Assembly: GCF_037976325.1 (NCBI RefSeq)
Contig: NZ_CP150265.1
Location: 7,195,501 to 7,259,500, forward strand
Direction of reading: 5' to 3'
Length of the DNA stretch: 64,000 bases
Origin: Paenibacillus sp. FSL K6-3182
Lineage (GTDB): Bacteria; Bacillota; Bacilli; Paenibacillales; Paenibacillaceae
Position 1 is the stretch's first letter. Each line of letters opens with the position of its first letter. Made by a program: the position numbers and the translations under genes. The notes beneath the pieces are model-generated. The model saw nothing but the letters and a program-made list of their open reading frames with translations, was not told the DNA's origin and ran no database searches. Positions 18,052 through 27,932 of the stretch are shown here, piece by piece.

Positions 18052-18071
18052 CGAAGGAATGATTTCCTTCG
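18052..18071 (-). promoter_or_regulatory. Intercistronic hairpin before the binding-protein gene
   Basis: Perfect 8-bp stem CGAAGGAA-TGAT-TTCCTTCG between the second permease and the binding-protein gene, without a T-run. It may protect or process the message so that the binding protein is made in excess. Confidence 0.5.
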
Positions 18072-18116
18072 TCCATTATCTCACAAAGTCCTTCGGAAAA
18101 GCTCCGAACAAGGCAA

Positions 18117-19028
18117 CTAACCCTTTACAGAGCCAATCATGACGCCTTGTACGAAGTAACGCTGCAAAAACGGATAAACGGCAATGATCGGAAGCGTCGA
18201 TACAATAATGACTGCATATTTGACCAAAGAAGCCGCATCTGCCTTGGAATTCATCGCCATTGCTACTTCACCGCTAACCGCGGCACCTGTAGTCTCTGCT
18301 GTCATTTCCTGCAGCACAAGAATTTGACGCAAAATCATTTGAAGCGGATATTTCGCCTCGTCATTCAAATAAATCAATGCAGAGAAATAACTATTCCAAT
18401 GACCTACTCCATAGAAGAGAGCCATAACCGCAATAATCGGTGAGGATAGCGGTAAAATAATACGGACAAATAGCTTCAAGTTCGTACAGCCATCCATATG
18501 TGCAGCCTCTTGCAGCTCCTTCGGAATCGTAGACTGGAAAAAGGTTCTCGCCACGATGATATTCCATACTGAAGCAGCGACTGGCAAAATAAGCGCACCC
18601 ATGCTGTTAATGAGGCCTAGGTTTTTAATTAACAAGTAGCTTGGCACAAGGCCACCGCTGAAGAACATCGTAACTAGAATGATGCCCATGAACAGCTTGC
18701 GCCCGATGAAATCGGTTCTGCTCAGCGCATAGGCAGCAGGCAGGGTAACGACTAGATTGAGCAGCGTACCCACGACCGTGTAAATGATCGTATTGAGATA
18801 TCCGTTCCAAACCTTCGCGTTATCGAATACCAGCTTGTACCCTTCCCACGTAATCCCCTTCGGAAACAGCCACATTTCGCCTGAATTGACGTATTTCGGA
18901 TCACTTATCGAAGCGCTGACCATATAGAGCACCGGGTACAACACAACGATTAACGCTAGTAGCAAATAAATATAGTTCAAAATGAGAAACAGCTTATCGC
19001 CTTTTGATTCTTTTACTGCTGTAACCAT
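18117..19028 (-). CDS. LplC-type sugar ABC permease
   Basis: 303 residues with six membrane helices and the CUT1 EAA loop (LQEAAHMDGCTNLKLFVRII) that docks the ATPase. It ends in the family-typical YFVQGVMIGSVKG. The ATG at 19028 follows AAGGAGGAG. A longer frame starting at 19112 would overlap the upstream permease and has no ribosome binding site. It pairs with the LplB-type permease whose stop is 19 bases upstream. No ATPase gene is in the operon. Confidence 0.93.
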   Translation of the reverse strand: MVTAVKESKGDKLFLILNYIYLLLALIVVLYPVLYMVSASISDPKYVNSGEMWLFPKGITWEGYKLVFDNAKVWNGYLNTIIYTVVGTLLNLVVTLPAAYALSRTDFIGRKLFMGIILVTMFFSGGLVPSYLLIKNLGLINSMGALILPVAASVWNIIVARTFFQSTIPKELQEAAHMDGCTNLKLFVRIILPLSSPIIAVMALFYGVGHWNSYFSALIYLNDEAKYPLQMILRQILVLQEMTAETTGAAVSGEVAMAMNSKADAASLVKYAVIIVSTLPIIAVYPFLQRYFVQGVMIGSVKG

Positions 19029-19047
19029 ACGTTTCTGCTCCTCCTTC

Positions 19048-20004
19048 CTACCAAAGACTGGTTTCGCTTGTGCGTTTCGCAATTTTGTTGACCATGATAA
19101 GCAAAAGCGCATTCACGACTGAATTGAACAAGCCCACGGCTGTAGAGAAGCTATACTGTGCATCTACTAGCCCGGTTCGGTAAACAAATGTAGAAATGAC
19201 ATCCGATGACCCCATATTTAATGGATTTTGCAGCAGCAAAATTTTCTCGAAGCCAACGCCCAAAATATTGCCCATGTTCAAAATCAATAAAATAGTGATG
19301 GTCGGTACAATCGTCGGCAAGTTGATGTGCAGCACTCGTTTGAAACGGCTTGCGCCATCGACGATAGCTGCCTCATGAAGCTGAGGGTCTACGCCAGACA
19401 ATGCTGCAAGATAAATAATTGTCCCCCACCCTGCGCTTTGCCACACGCCTGATAAGACGTACACCGTCTTAAACCATTTTGGATCCGTAAGATAAGCAGC
19501 CGGCTCCAAGCCAACCAGCTCGATTAGCCTCACAAGCATTCCCGATGACGGCGACAAGAAAGTGATAATCATCCCGGCCATAACAACGACAGAAATAAAA
19601 TGCGGTGCATAAGTAACCGTTTGCACAGTTTTCTTAAAGTAGCCGTTCTTAATTTCGTTAAATGCTAACGCTAGAATAATGGGCAGCGGAAAACCGATGG
19701 CCAGTTCATATAAGCTAATGCTGAACGTATTCCACAATAAGTCCCAAAAATAATAGGAGTTAAAAAATCTCTCAAAATGCTCGAAGCCTACCCACGGACT
19801 TCCCATAATGCCTTTTGTCGGAATGAAGTTCTTGAAAGCAATCTGGATACCGTACATCGGACCATAATGGAAGATAAGAAAGTACAGCATGACAGGAGTC
19901 ATAAATAAGTAGAGCTCCCAGTTTTGCAGCATCTTTTTTGCGAGCGACTTGTTTCCGCTTGTCTTCTTGTTTAATGGAACAGCTTGCAATTCGTTTCCTT
20001 CCAT
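19048..20004 (-). CDS. LplB-type sugar ABC permease
   Basis: 318 residues, six helices, with the EAA motif LHEAAIVDGASRFKRVLHIN near residue 215. It is the first gene of the importer operon, started from the ATG at 20004 behind AGGAGG. With the LplC-type partner it forms the channel for an oligosaccharide captured by the lipoprotein encoded third. The operon is divergent from the GH38 gene across a 387-base gap, implying co-regulation of uptake and breakdown. Confidence 0.93.
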   Translation of the reverse strand: MEGNELQAVPLNKKTSGNKSLAKKMLQNWELYLFMTPVMLYFLIFHYGPMYGIQIAFKNFIPTKGIMGSPWVGFEHFERFFNSYYFWDLLWNTFSISLYELAIGFPLPIILALAFNEIKNGYFKKTVQTVTYAPHFISVVVMAGMIITFLSPSSGMLVRLIELVGLEPAAYLTDPKWFKTVYVLSGVWQSAGWGTIIYLAALSGVDPQLHEAAIVDGASRFKRVLHINLPTIVPTITILLILNMGNILGVGFEKILLLQNPLNMGSSDVISTFVYRTGLVDAQYSFSTAVGLFNSVVNALLLIMVNKIAKRTSETSLW

Positions 20005-20073
20005 CTCTCTCGAATCCTCCTCTCTCTATGTTGTTATTCGCAGCTTCACTCTACCGGCAACCGGCATTGTAAT

Positions 20074-20088
20074 TGACTAGCGCTTACA
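20074..20088. promoter_or_regulatory. cre-like element between the importer operon and the GH38 gene
   Basis: TGACTAGCGCTTACA resembles a catabolite-responsive element (consensus TGWAANCGNTNWCA), with one extra base on one side. It shares GCTTACA with the element at 25915. Carbon catabolite control by CcpA would suit the context. The rest of 20005-20391 holds no feature I can support. Confidence 0.35.
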
Positions 20089-20391
20089 TTCCAAATTGTA
20101 GTCATTTTCACCATCAACGGTAAATATGTATGATCTGCATTGTCATTCGAAAACGCCGTAACCATAGGGTTTTACAGGCTTTTCGCAATGACAGTTGTCC
20201 TATTTTTGCTCATCAGAACGCTCTTAATGTGTTAGATATGCTGTCCGAAAATGGGGTGCAAGTGATACATATTGTGCTTTGCGGATAAATGTGTGAACCT
20301 TTCTTACGAATGCCTGCTTCTGAACAGCCGTTATCAATTAACCCTTATGAACACGCATACAATTCCAATCCAATTCAGGAGGCTTTTGACC

Positions 20392-23139
20392 GTGACAAAC
20401 AAAACCGCCCATCTTATTTCGCACACGCACTGGGACCGCGAATGGTACATGCCTTACGAATACCACCATACGCTGCTTGCAGAGCTAATGAACGATTTGC
20501 TTCGCATCTTGGAAGAGGATGACAGCTTCCGCAGCTTTCATCTGGACGGACAGACGATCATTATTGAAGACTATCTGCAGATTCATCCTGAGAAAAGAGA
20601 AGTGCTCGAGAAATACATTCGAGAAGGCCGAATTATTATCGGCCCATGGTATGTGCTGCAGGATGAATTTCTGACAAGCTCCGAGGCGAATGTCCGCAAC
20701 TTGTTAATTGGGCATCAAGACGCTGCTTATTATGGCGTTATTTCAAAGCTTGGATATTTCCCCGATTCCTTCGGCAATATGGGGCAGGCTCCACAAATGC
20801 TGAAGCAAGCAGATATTGATACCGCTGTGTTTGGACGGGGCGTTAAGCCGACCGGCTTCGATAATATGGTCGGCGAAACGACCGGCTCCAGCTATGAATC
20901 TCCATATTCAGAAATGCACTGGACCTCTCCGGACGGTTCGTCCGTGCTGGGACTGCTATTTGCCAACTGGTACAACAACGGGATGGAAGTGCCGACAGAT
21001 CCAGAAGAAGCGAAAGCCTATTGGATCAAACGGCTTGGCGATGCCAGTAAATACGCTTCTACGCCAGAGCTTCTATTCATGAACGGCTGTGATCATCAAC
21101 CTGTTCAAACCAACTTATCCGAGGGCATTCGCACGGCAAGCGAGCTTTTCCCGGACGTCAACTTTGTTCATTCCAGCTTTGAGCAATATATCGAAGCATT
21201 AAAGGGACAGCTGACTTCCCATTTGACGACAGTTGAGGGGGAGCTTCGCAGCCAGCACACAGACGGATGGAGCACGCTCGTCAATACGGCTTCCACTCGG
21301 GTTTATTTGAAGCAGCTCAATCAGCGGGGACAAACCTTACTGGAGAAAGGCGCTGAGCCTTTAGCTGCACTTGCACATCTTGTCGGCGGCCAAAGCTATC
21401 CGCATCAGCTATTAACCTATGCTTGGAAGACGCTTATGCAAAATCATCCTCATGACAGTATTTGCGGCTGCAGCGTAGACGAAGTGCATCAAGAAATGGT
21501 GACGCGATTCGATAAGAGCCGCCATACGGCCGAATCCATTATAGCGGAGAGCCTGAGTGCAATTGCGGGACAGATCGATACAAGCGGGGTTAAAGCATGG
21601 GGAGAATCCAGCGTGCCGGTTACTATTTTTAACATGACGGGTTGGGAGCGCAGCGGCACAGTAAGCGCGGAACTCATCGTTGCCAAAGCTTATTTCAAGG
21701 AAGGGCCTAACCCTGCTGCCATTGCTGAACGGCTTGAGAAGCTCCCGCTTCATTTGGAGAATGGGGCTCTGCTGGATGACGAGGGTTGTGCGATTGCTGC
21801 CAAAGTGGAGGATTTAGGCGTTCATTTCGGTTATGAGCTGCCGAAGGATAAATTCCGCCAGCCTTATATGGCTCGCAAAATAAAGTTAACGTTTGAAGCA
21901 AGCCGAGTTCCGGCACTTGGCTTCAAAACATATGCTTGGCATAAATCCGCTGCAGCCCCGGCTTTAGCGCCTAACAGATCACTAATCGCCAGCCCAAGCG
22001 GCATGGAAAATCAATATATTGCTGTAAGCTTTGAAGCAGACGGCTCATATAATTTAACGGATAAAGTAACCGGGAAGACATTTCAAGGACTTGGCATTTA
22101 CGAGGATTGCGGCGACATTGGCAATGAATATGTATTCCGTCAGCCTGAGGGAGAACAGCCTCTTACAACCAAGGGTATTCCGGCAACGATAACCCTTGTT
22201 GAGAATGAAGCTTATCGGGTCACGTACGAGATTGTCCATGAATGGGCAATTCCAGCCAGAGCTGATGATACTTTCACCACTGAAAAACGAAAAATGGTAC
22301 GTTTCCGCGATCGGCAGGCCCAACGAGTCGAGCATATGGTGCCGATGCGCATCGTCACTCGCGTTAGCCTAGAGCAGTCCGGCAGAGGGCTGCAGCTGGA
22401 GGCATCCTTCAATAATCAGGCCAAGGATCATCGCCTTCGCGTATTGTTCCCTACTGGGCTGAAGTCGGACAAGCATTTGGCTGACTCGATCTTCGAGGTC
22501 GCTTCCCGTGATACGACGCCAGCGGAGGAGTGGATAAATCCAAGCAATGCCCAGCATCAACATGCATTTGTTAGTGTGTCCGACGGCGAACACGGCTTAA
22601 GTGTCGCTAATAAAGGTCTTAACGAATACGAAGTGCTTCGTGATGGATCTAATACCATAGCGATTACGCTTCTCCGTTCTGTTTCTGAGCTGGGAGATTG
22701 GGGAGTATTCCCGACACCAGAGGCGCAGTGCCTTGGCGAGCATACCGTAGAGTTCTCCCTATTCCCGCATGCCGGCGATGCTATTTCTTCGGAGGCATTT
22801 GTGGAAGCTTACCAATTCCAAGCGCCTTGGTTCCACCTGCAAACCGGAAATCAACAAGGCTCGCTCCCGGCAACCTATGAGCCACTGAAGTGGGAAGGCA
22901 AAGGGTTCGCTTTGTCCGCCTTTAAAGTATCGCAGCAAAGCGGCGATGTCATTATTCGTTGGTACAACCTCGCGGGCGAGCCGCATGAGCTGGCGTTTGA
23001 AGCTAATTTTGGCGTAGATCATATTTATCAAAGCGATATTTTGGAACGCCGCCAAGAGGCCGCGAGCATTCAGAACAGCCCTGTACGCCAAACCATTGGA
23101 AAAGCAAAAATTATAACCTACTCATTACAATTGAACTAA
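20392..23139 (+). CDS. GH38 alpha-mannosidase
   Basis: 915 residues, close to bacterial GH38 enzymes such as MngB (877). The catalytic domain opens with the zinc motif SHTHWDREWY. The nucleophile segment is PDSFGNMGQAPQML and a later metal/active-site motif is HPHDSICGCS; a large beta-rich C-terminal half follows. No signal peptide is present, so it acts on imported substrates, removing alpha-linked mannose. The start is the GTG at 20392 with AGGAGG 10 bases upstream. A frame beginning 120 bases earlier has no site and adds residues unlike the family. GH125 follows 16 bases later, so the two exo-mannosidases are co-expressed. Confidence 0.94.
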   Translation: MTNKTAHLISHTHWDREWYMPYEYHHTLLAELMNDLLRILEEDDSFRSFHLDGQTIIIEDYLQIHPEKREVLEKYIREGRIIIGPWYVLQDEFLTSSEANVRNLLIGHQDAAYYGVISKLGYFPDSFGNMGQAPQMLKQADIDTAVFGRGVKPTGFDNMVGETTGSSYESPYSEMHWTSPDGSSVLGLLFANWYNNGMEVPTDPEEAKAYWIKRLGDASKYASTPELLFMNGCDHQPVQTNLSEGIRTASELFPDVNFVHSSFEQYIEALKGQLTSHLTTVEGELRSQHTDGWSTLVNTASTRVYLKQLNQRGQTLLEKGAEPLAALAHLVGGQSYPHQLLTYAWKTLMQNHPHDSICGCSVDEVHQEMVTRFDKSRHTAESIIAESLSAIAGQIDTSGVKAWGESSVPVTIFNMTGWERSGTVSAELIVAKAYFKEGPNPAAIAERLEKLPLHLENGALLDDEGCAIAAKVEDLGVHFGYELPKDKFRQPYMARKIKLTFEASRVPALGFKTYAWHKSAAAPALAPNRSLIASPSGMENQYIAVSFEADGSYNLTDKVTGKTFQGLGIYEDCGDIGNEYVFRQPEGEQPLTTKGIPATITLVENEAYRVTYEIVHEWAIPARADDTFTTEKRKMVRFRDRQAQRVEHMVPMRIVTRVSLEQSGRGLQLEASFNNQAKDHRLRVLFPTGLKSDKHLADSIFEVASRDTTPAEEWINPSNAQHQHAFVSVSDGEHGLSVANKGLNEYEVLRDGSNTIAITLLRSVSELGDWGVFPTPEAQCLGEHTVEFSLFPHAGDAISSEAFVEAYQFQAPWFHLQTGNQQGSLPATYEPLKWEGKGFALSAFKVSQQSGDVIIRWYNLAGEPHELAFEANFGVDHIYQSDILERRQEAASIQNSPVRQTIGKAKIITYSLQLN

Positions 23140-23155
23140 TCAGGAGGCTAACCTT

Positions 23156-24436
23156 ATGAAATTACCAGATTCTATTATTAACGTATTGGCTGAGGCGGAC
23201 CAGCGCCTTGCGCATCGTCCCAAGCTGCAAAAGCTGTTCAAAAATTGTTTTCCAAATACGCTGGAGACAACGATCAAGCTGATGGACGATGGCACAACCT
23301 TTGTCATTACAGGAGATATTCCGGCGATGTGGCTGCGGGATTCTACGGAGCAGGTTCGTCATTACATCCCTTATGCCAAGGAGGATGCTGAACTGCAGCG
23401 TATTATTAGCGGCGTAATTCGCCGTCAAATGTTCTACATTAATATAGATCCCTATACGAACGCATTTAATGAGACGGCAAGCGGCAAACATTATAATGCC
23501 GGCGATCAATCCGATATGACAGCTTGGATGTGGGAGCGCAAATATGAGCTGGATTCCTTGTGCTTCCCTACTCAGCTCGCCTATATGTACTGGCAGGAAA
23601 CGGGCAAAAGCGATATTTTCGACGATGCCTGCTATCAAGCCTTAAACTCGATTGTCAATGTTATCAAAACGGAGCAGCGGCATGAAGAGAAGTCCCCTTA
23701 CCGCTTCGTGCGTCCAGGCTTTAAAGAAACCGAAACGCTGCAAAATGACGGGTTAGGACTTCCGGTCAACTATACAGGCATGTCTTGGTCGGGCTTCCGT
23801 CCAAGCGATGATGCTTGCCTGTTCGGATACAACATTCCTTCCAACATGTTTGCCGTCGTTATTTTGGGCTATATTCGGGATATTGCGGATCAAGTGTATG
23901 GCGACAAAGAATTGGCTGCAAGAGCAGAGAAGCTGCGGCAGGAGATCGACTTCGGCATCAGAGCGTACGGCATCGTCAATCATCCGGTATTCGGCAAAAT
24001 TTATGCTTATGAAACGGATGGGTATGGAAACTACTGTCTTATGGATGACGCGGGTACACCTGGACTGCTGTCTATTCCTTATTTCGGCTATGCGCCTGTG
24101 GACGATCCCATTTATCAGAACACACGCAGGTTTGCGCTGAGCCATGAAAATCCGTTTTACTTTGAAGGCAAATTTGCCAAAGGCATAGGCAGCCCTCATA
24201 CGCCTGCCGGGCATGTATGGCATATGGCTTTGTCGATGCAAGCGTTGACTGCTGATAATAATGAAGAAATAAAAGAGCTGATCGATATGCTCGTGAATAC
24301 GGATGCTGATACGGGCTTTATGCACGAGGGCTTCCATCCGGACGATCCTTCCGTATTCTCGCGAGAATGGTTCGCTTGGTCCAACAGCCTGTTCGCCATG
24401 TTGATTTGCGAGGCGATGGATAGAGACATCGTATAA
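23156..24436 (+). CDS. GH125 exo-alpha-1,6-mannosidase
   Basis: 426 residues matching the metal-independent GH125 family (formerly DUF1237). The strongly conserved GDIPAMWLRDST lies near residue 53, and NAGDQSDMTAWMWERKYELD is visible near 115; the length is as expected. GH125 enzymes cleave alpha-1,6 mannose from N-glycan or yeast mannan fragments. There is no signal peptide. AGGAGG lies 9 bases before the ATG. It is the last gene of the GH38-GH125 pair and is closed by a strong terminator. Confidence 0.93.
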   Translation: MKLPDSIINVLAEADQRLAHRPKLQKLFKNCFPNTLETTIKLMDDGTTFVITGDIPAMWLRDSTEQVRHYIPYAKEDAELQRIISGVIRRQMFYINIDPYTNAFNETASGKHYNAGDQSDMTAWMWERKYELDSLCFPTQLAYMYWQETGKSDIFDDACYQALNSIVNVIKTEQRHEEKSPYRFVRPGFKETETLQNDGLGLPVNYTGMSWSGFRPSDDACLFGYNIPSNMFAVVILGYIRDIADQVYGDKELAARAEKLRQEIDFGIRAYGIVNHPVFGKIYAYETDGYGNYCLMDDAGTPGLLSIPYFGYAPVDDPIYQNTRRFALSHENPFYFEGKFAKGIGSPHTPAGHVWHMALSMQALTADNNEEIKELIDMLVNTDADTGFMHEGFHPDDPSVFSREWFAWSNSLFAMLICEAMDRDIV

Positions 24437-24467
24437 TTTCGTGTACGGGTAAGTTCTCTCATGAATA

Positions 24468-24508
24468 AGAGGCAGCCCCTTAGGTCAATAACCTAAGGAG
24501 CTGCCTCT
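24468..24508. terminator. Strong bidirectional terminator after GH125
   Basis: AGAGGCAGCCCCTTAGGT / ACCTAAGGAGCTGCCTCT with a CAATA loop and TTCTATT after it. It also serves the convergent binding-protein gene that ends at 24559. Confidence 0.85.
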
Positions 24509-24558
24509 TCTATTATAGAAGATACGGGAGCATCATTATCTTCTGATTGCTCAGGATA

Positions 24559-25878
24559 TTATTTTTTCACAATATCCTGTACCGCTTTATCGAATTTTTC
24601 AAGCAATTGATCGCTAGTAATTTGCTTGCCGAGGTATTCTTGCATTGCTGCACCCCATTGCTGTGTAATGCCGTCTGGGAAACGATCCCAGTTCCAGCTT
24701 TTCACTTGCTCAGGATTAGCATTCGCGAAGGTTGCGAAGTCGCCGCCGATTTTGCCTACCGCTTCTGGGTTCGGCTCGATGGAGGACAATGCCGGTACAA
24801 ATTTGAAATCGGTTGAAATGAATTTTTTGCCTGTTTCCGAAGTAACCATCCAGTTCAAGAAGGCTTTCGCTTCTTCCACTTGGTCGGATTTGCTGTTAAC
24901 GATCCAGTTGTTCGGTACACCGGTAAATACGTTAGGCTTGCCTTGAAGAGGGACAGCCATCATGCCAAGGTTAAGCGCTGGATCAATTTCATCAATCATG
25001 CCTTGAATCCAGTTGCCGTGCTGAATCATGGCATATTTGCCTGCTGCGAACTCCGCTACCTGCGTATTGTAATCCGTTGTCAGCGCATTGTCTTGACCAT
25101 TCGCAAACATAATGTCCACTAGGCGAATCCACTGCTTCATGATCGGATCATCTTTCAGCTTCACTTTGCCTGCTTTCACATCTTCGATAAATGCCGCAGG
25201 ATCAGCTTGGTTAGCGAATGCGATATTTAGCGTATGAATGCCCATCGACCACCACTCCGAAGTAAGCGCGAATGGAATGATGCCAGCATCCTTCAGCTTT
25301 TTGGCTGCTGCTTCTAGATCCTCCAGCGTTTGCGGCAGGTCGGTGATGCCTGCTTTTGCAAATAGATCCTTATTGTAGGTGAAGCCATAAGCTTCAAGGT
25401 TCATCGGCATGCCAAGCAGCTTGCCGTCACGCGTAATTTGCGCTTTCGATGCTTCAACCAAATCCTTCGCCCAAGCCTCGCCAGTCAAGTCCGTCGCACG
25501 GTCCACGTAAGGATCGAAGCCTGCCCAGCCGCTTGAGTTGAAAATTTCCGGCTCCTCGCCGGCTGCCAGCTCTGCTTTCAGCAATGCGCTGTAGTCTTCC
25601 CCGCCGCCGTGTGTCTCAATTTCCACTTTTACGCCGGTTTCCTTCTCGTATTCAGCAGCCATTTTGGCAAGTGCATCAGCTATCTCTACCTTGAATTGAA
25701 ACACTTTAATGGTAACGTCCTTCTTCGGCGCTGCCGTCGCTTCTGTTCCACTATTTTTTTCAGTTTCTTTTGGTGCATTTGTTGCTTTCCCGCTGTTACC
25801 GTTGTTGCTTCCACAGCCGCTTGCCAGAACGATGAGCATAATAGCAGCTAGCATAAGTAAGGAAACTTTTTTCATCAT
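24559..25878 (-). CDS. CUT1 sugar-binding lipoprotein
   Basis: 439 residues, lipoprotein signal IMLIVLASGC, then an S/T/G/K/E-rich linker and a family 1 (MalE/MsmE-like) binding fold. It is distinct from the longer LplA-type proteins elsewhere in the window. GGAGG precedes two adjacent ATGs; 25875 has better spacing (7 bases) than 25878. It is the third gene of a permease-permease-binding protein operon, 146 bases after the second permease, with a cre-like element in the gap. The substrate cannot be read from sequence. The YesM/YesN-type pair divergent from the operon is the probable regulator. Confidence 0.92.
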   Translation of the reverse strand: MMKKVSLLMLAAIMLIVLASGCGSNNGNSGKATNAPKETEKNSGTEATAAPKKDVTIKVFQFKVEIADALAKMAAEYEKETGVKVEIETHGGGEDYSALLKAELAAGEEPEIFNSSGWAGFDPYVDRATDLTGEAWAKDLVEASKAQITRDGKLLGMPMNLEAYGFTYNKDLFAKAGITDLPQTLEDLEAAAKKLKDAGIIPFALTSEWWSMGIHTLNIAFANQADPAAFIEDVKAGKVKLKDDPIMKQWIRLVDIMFANGQDNALTTDYNTQVAEFAAGKYAMIQHGNWIQGMIDEIDPALNLGMMAVPLQGKPNVFTGVPNNWIVNSKSDQVEEAKAFLNWMVTSETGKKFISTDFKFVPALSSIEPNPEAVGKIGGDFATFANANPEQVKSWNWDRFPDGITQQWGAAMQEYLGKQITSDQLLEKFDKAVQDIVKK

Positions 25879-25914
25879 ATGACCTCCCGCAAATTTTATA
25901 TATCATTTCGTTTT

Positions 25915-25927
25915 TGTATCGCTTACA
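25915..25927. promoter_or_regulatory. cre-like element before the sugar-binding protein gene
   Basis: TGTATCGCTTACA, a near-palindrome with TGTA and TACA ends, 37 bases upstream of the start codon. It is similar to the element at 20074. CcpA binding is a possibility only. Confidence 0.35.
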
Positions 25928-26024
25928 TCGTCATTATAATTGTGCAACAACGTGGCACAACACCGAATATATTGTACTTCTAGGTGTAAAATGTTGATAA
26001 CTTCCATAATAAAACTTTTTATCG

Positions 26025-26858
26025 TTAACCTTTAACTGAACCGGCTGTAATTCCTTCAATAATGTGCTTTTGCAAAAATAAAAAAAACAAAATAATCGGA
26101 ATCGTACTCAGCGTGAGTGCAGCCATTGCGAGATCCCACTTGCGCAAATATTGGCCAAAAAACTTTTGCACGGCGAGCGGAATCGTAGTCAGCTTATCAT
26201 TTATAACGAGCACTGGCAGCAAATAATCATTCCAAATCCACAGCACGTTCAAAATAATGACCGTTACCGTGATCGGCTTCAGCAGCGGAAACACGATACG
26301 CCAGAACACGCCATAAGGTGAGCAGCCATCCACAACCGCCGCTTCCTCTACCTCTAGCGGAACAGATTTAATGAACCCATGATACAGAAACATCGATAAG
26401 GAAATGCCGAAGCCCATATAGCATATAACGATACCATACAAATGTCCGCGCAATTCGAACATCGACGTAATGCGCATCAGCGGCAGCATAACCGATTGGA
26501 ACGGAATGATCATGGCAGCAATAAGCACCGTCAGCAATATTTTATTAAAGGTCGTCGGACGCCTAACCAAGCGGTAAGCCATCATGGAGCTGACGATGAC
26601 AAGCATAAGGACGCTAATCGAGGTCACCATAAACGAATTCAGAAACACCGTCGGAAAATCGATAGCAACCCATGCGCGCTTGAAGTTGTCCAGCCCCAGC
26701 TTCTCCGGCAGCGAAGCGGCGTTGAGCAAAATAAATTTGAGCTCCTTGAACGAGTTGATGATCAAAAAGTAGAACGGTGCCAAGAAAATGAGCGCAGCCG
26801 CGATACCTATAATTTCGAGCAATAAAATGAGAGGTGTATAGCGCTGTTTGTTTTCCAT
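26025..26858 (-). CDS. CUT1 sugar ABC permease, MalG/MsmG type
   Basis: 277 residues, six helices, EAA motif EVEEAAVVDGCSPYGVFWRI, ending EGITAGSVKG as is typical. The ATG at 26858 shares a base with the stop of the preceding permease (TAATG), with AAGGAGGTGGAGG inside the end of that gene, so translation is coupled. A frame beginning at 26891 would lie inside the other gene and lacks a site. Confidence 0.92.
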   Translation of the reverse strand: MENKQRYTPLILLLEIIGIAAALIFLAPFYFLIINSFKELKFILLNAASLPEKLGLDNFKRAWVAIDFPTVFLNSFMVTSISVLMLVIVSSMMAYRLVRRPTTFNKILLTVLIAAMIIPFQSVMLPLMRITSMFELRGHLYGIVICYMGFGISLSMFLYHGFIKSVPLEVEEAAVVDGCSPYGVFWRIVFPLLKPITVTVIILNVLWIWNDYLLPVLVINDKLTTIPLAVQKFFGQYLRKWDLAMAALTLSTIPIILFFLFLQKHIIEGITAGSVKG

Positions 26859-27748
26859 TACGCCTCCACCTCCTTCTTCTTCGTGAACCATACCTGCGTG
26901 ACTGTAATTAAAGCTACGCCGAAGAAGAATATCATCGCTTTCGCTGTTCCAAGTCCATAACGGTTGTTAACCAGCCCCTCGCGGTAAACGTTTAGCGCGA
27001 TCGACTCCGTTGCATTGCCAGGACCGCCAGCGGTGAGCGACAGGTTCAAATCGAACATTTTGAATGAGTTTGATGTCGTAAGGAACAAGCAGATCGTAAT
27101 GGCTGGCATAATAAGCGGCACGGTGACTGAACGCAGCATTTGCCAAGCTCCTGCCCCGTCGATTTTGGCGGCCTCGATTAAATCCTTCGGCACACTGATC
27201 ATAGCTGCGATATAAATAATCATCATATACCCTGCCGTCTGCCATACGAATACGATAACGATGCCCCAGAAGGCAGTATTCGGAGTACCTAGCCACTGAA
27301 GGTTAAAGAATCCGAAGCCCGTCGCTTCGCCGATAGCACGAAAGCCCCTTACGAATATAAAATACCAAATGTAGCCGAGCAGCAGTCCCCCGATTACGTT
27401 AGGCAAAAAAAATACGGTTCGCAAAATGTTACGGCTCTTCAGGTTTCGCGTAAGCAGCAGAGATAACAGAAATGCCAGCAGATTGGTGACGATAACCGCG
27501 GCAGCCGTAAACTTAGTCGTAAACCAGAATGCATTCCAAAAACGCTCATCGTCCGAGAAAATCTTAACTATATTTTTCATTCCTACCCATTTGGCGTTGC
27601 CGAGGTCCATCCCGTTCCACTCCGTAAAGGTGTAGTAAAAACCCATCACGAATGGCGCAAGCACAATCAATATAAAGGCAATGAGTCCCGGTCCAACAAA
27701 TACCGTTTGCTGTATCCATTCGTTCCACTTGATTTTTTTGGACATCAT
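26858..27748 (-). CDS. CUT1 sugar ABC permease, MalF/MsmF type
   Basis: 296 residues, six helices, with the EAA motif IEAAKIDGAGAWQMLRSVTV and TAGGPGNAT in the last third, characteristic of MsmF-type permeases. It is the first gene of the operon. AAAGGGG lies upstream of ATG-ATG. The gap to the divergent sensor kinase gene (27749-27932) must hold both promoters. No ATPase is encoded nearby, so a shared MsmX-type ATPase is implied. Confidence 0.92.
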   Translation of the reverse strand: MMSKKIKWNEWIQQTVFVGPGLIAFILIVLAPFVMGFYYTFTEWNGMDLGNAKWVGMKNIVKIFSDDERFWNAFWFTTKFTAAAVIVTNLLAFLLSLLLTRNLKSRNILRTVFFLPNVIGGLLLGYIWYFIFVRGFRAIGEATGFGFFNLQWLGTPNTAFWGIVIVFVWQTAGYMMIIYIAAMISVPKDLIEAAKIDGAGAWQMLRSVTVPLIMPAITICLFLTTSNSFKMFDLNLSLTAGGPGNATESIALNVYREGLVNNRYGLGTAKAMIFFFGVALITVTQVWFTKKKEVEA

Positions 27749-27932
27749 TCTCGTCCCCTTTCTCTTCCCTATGTGTCAATGTATCTGTTGATATTCACAG
27801 TATAAAACCGAGTCCCCCATCAAACCACAGAGGATGATGATAAGGTAGGTGGACTATATTGACCATCCGCAGCAGGATCGGTTACTGTGTTTATGCAAGA
27901 GTGACTTAGACAGAAAGCGGGCGATTGTGATC

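Noticed and set aside
23753..24337. 194-codon open frame antisense to GH125
   Set aside because: Antisense shadow of a well-supported gene; no ribosome binding site or motif.
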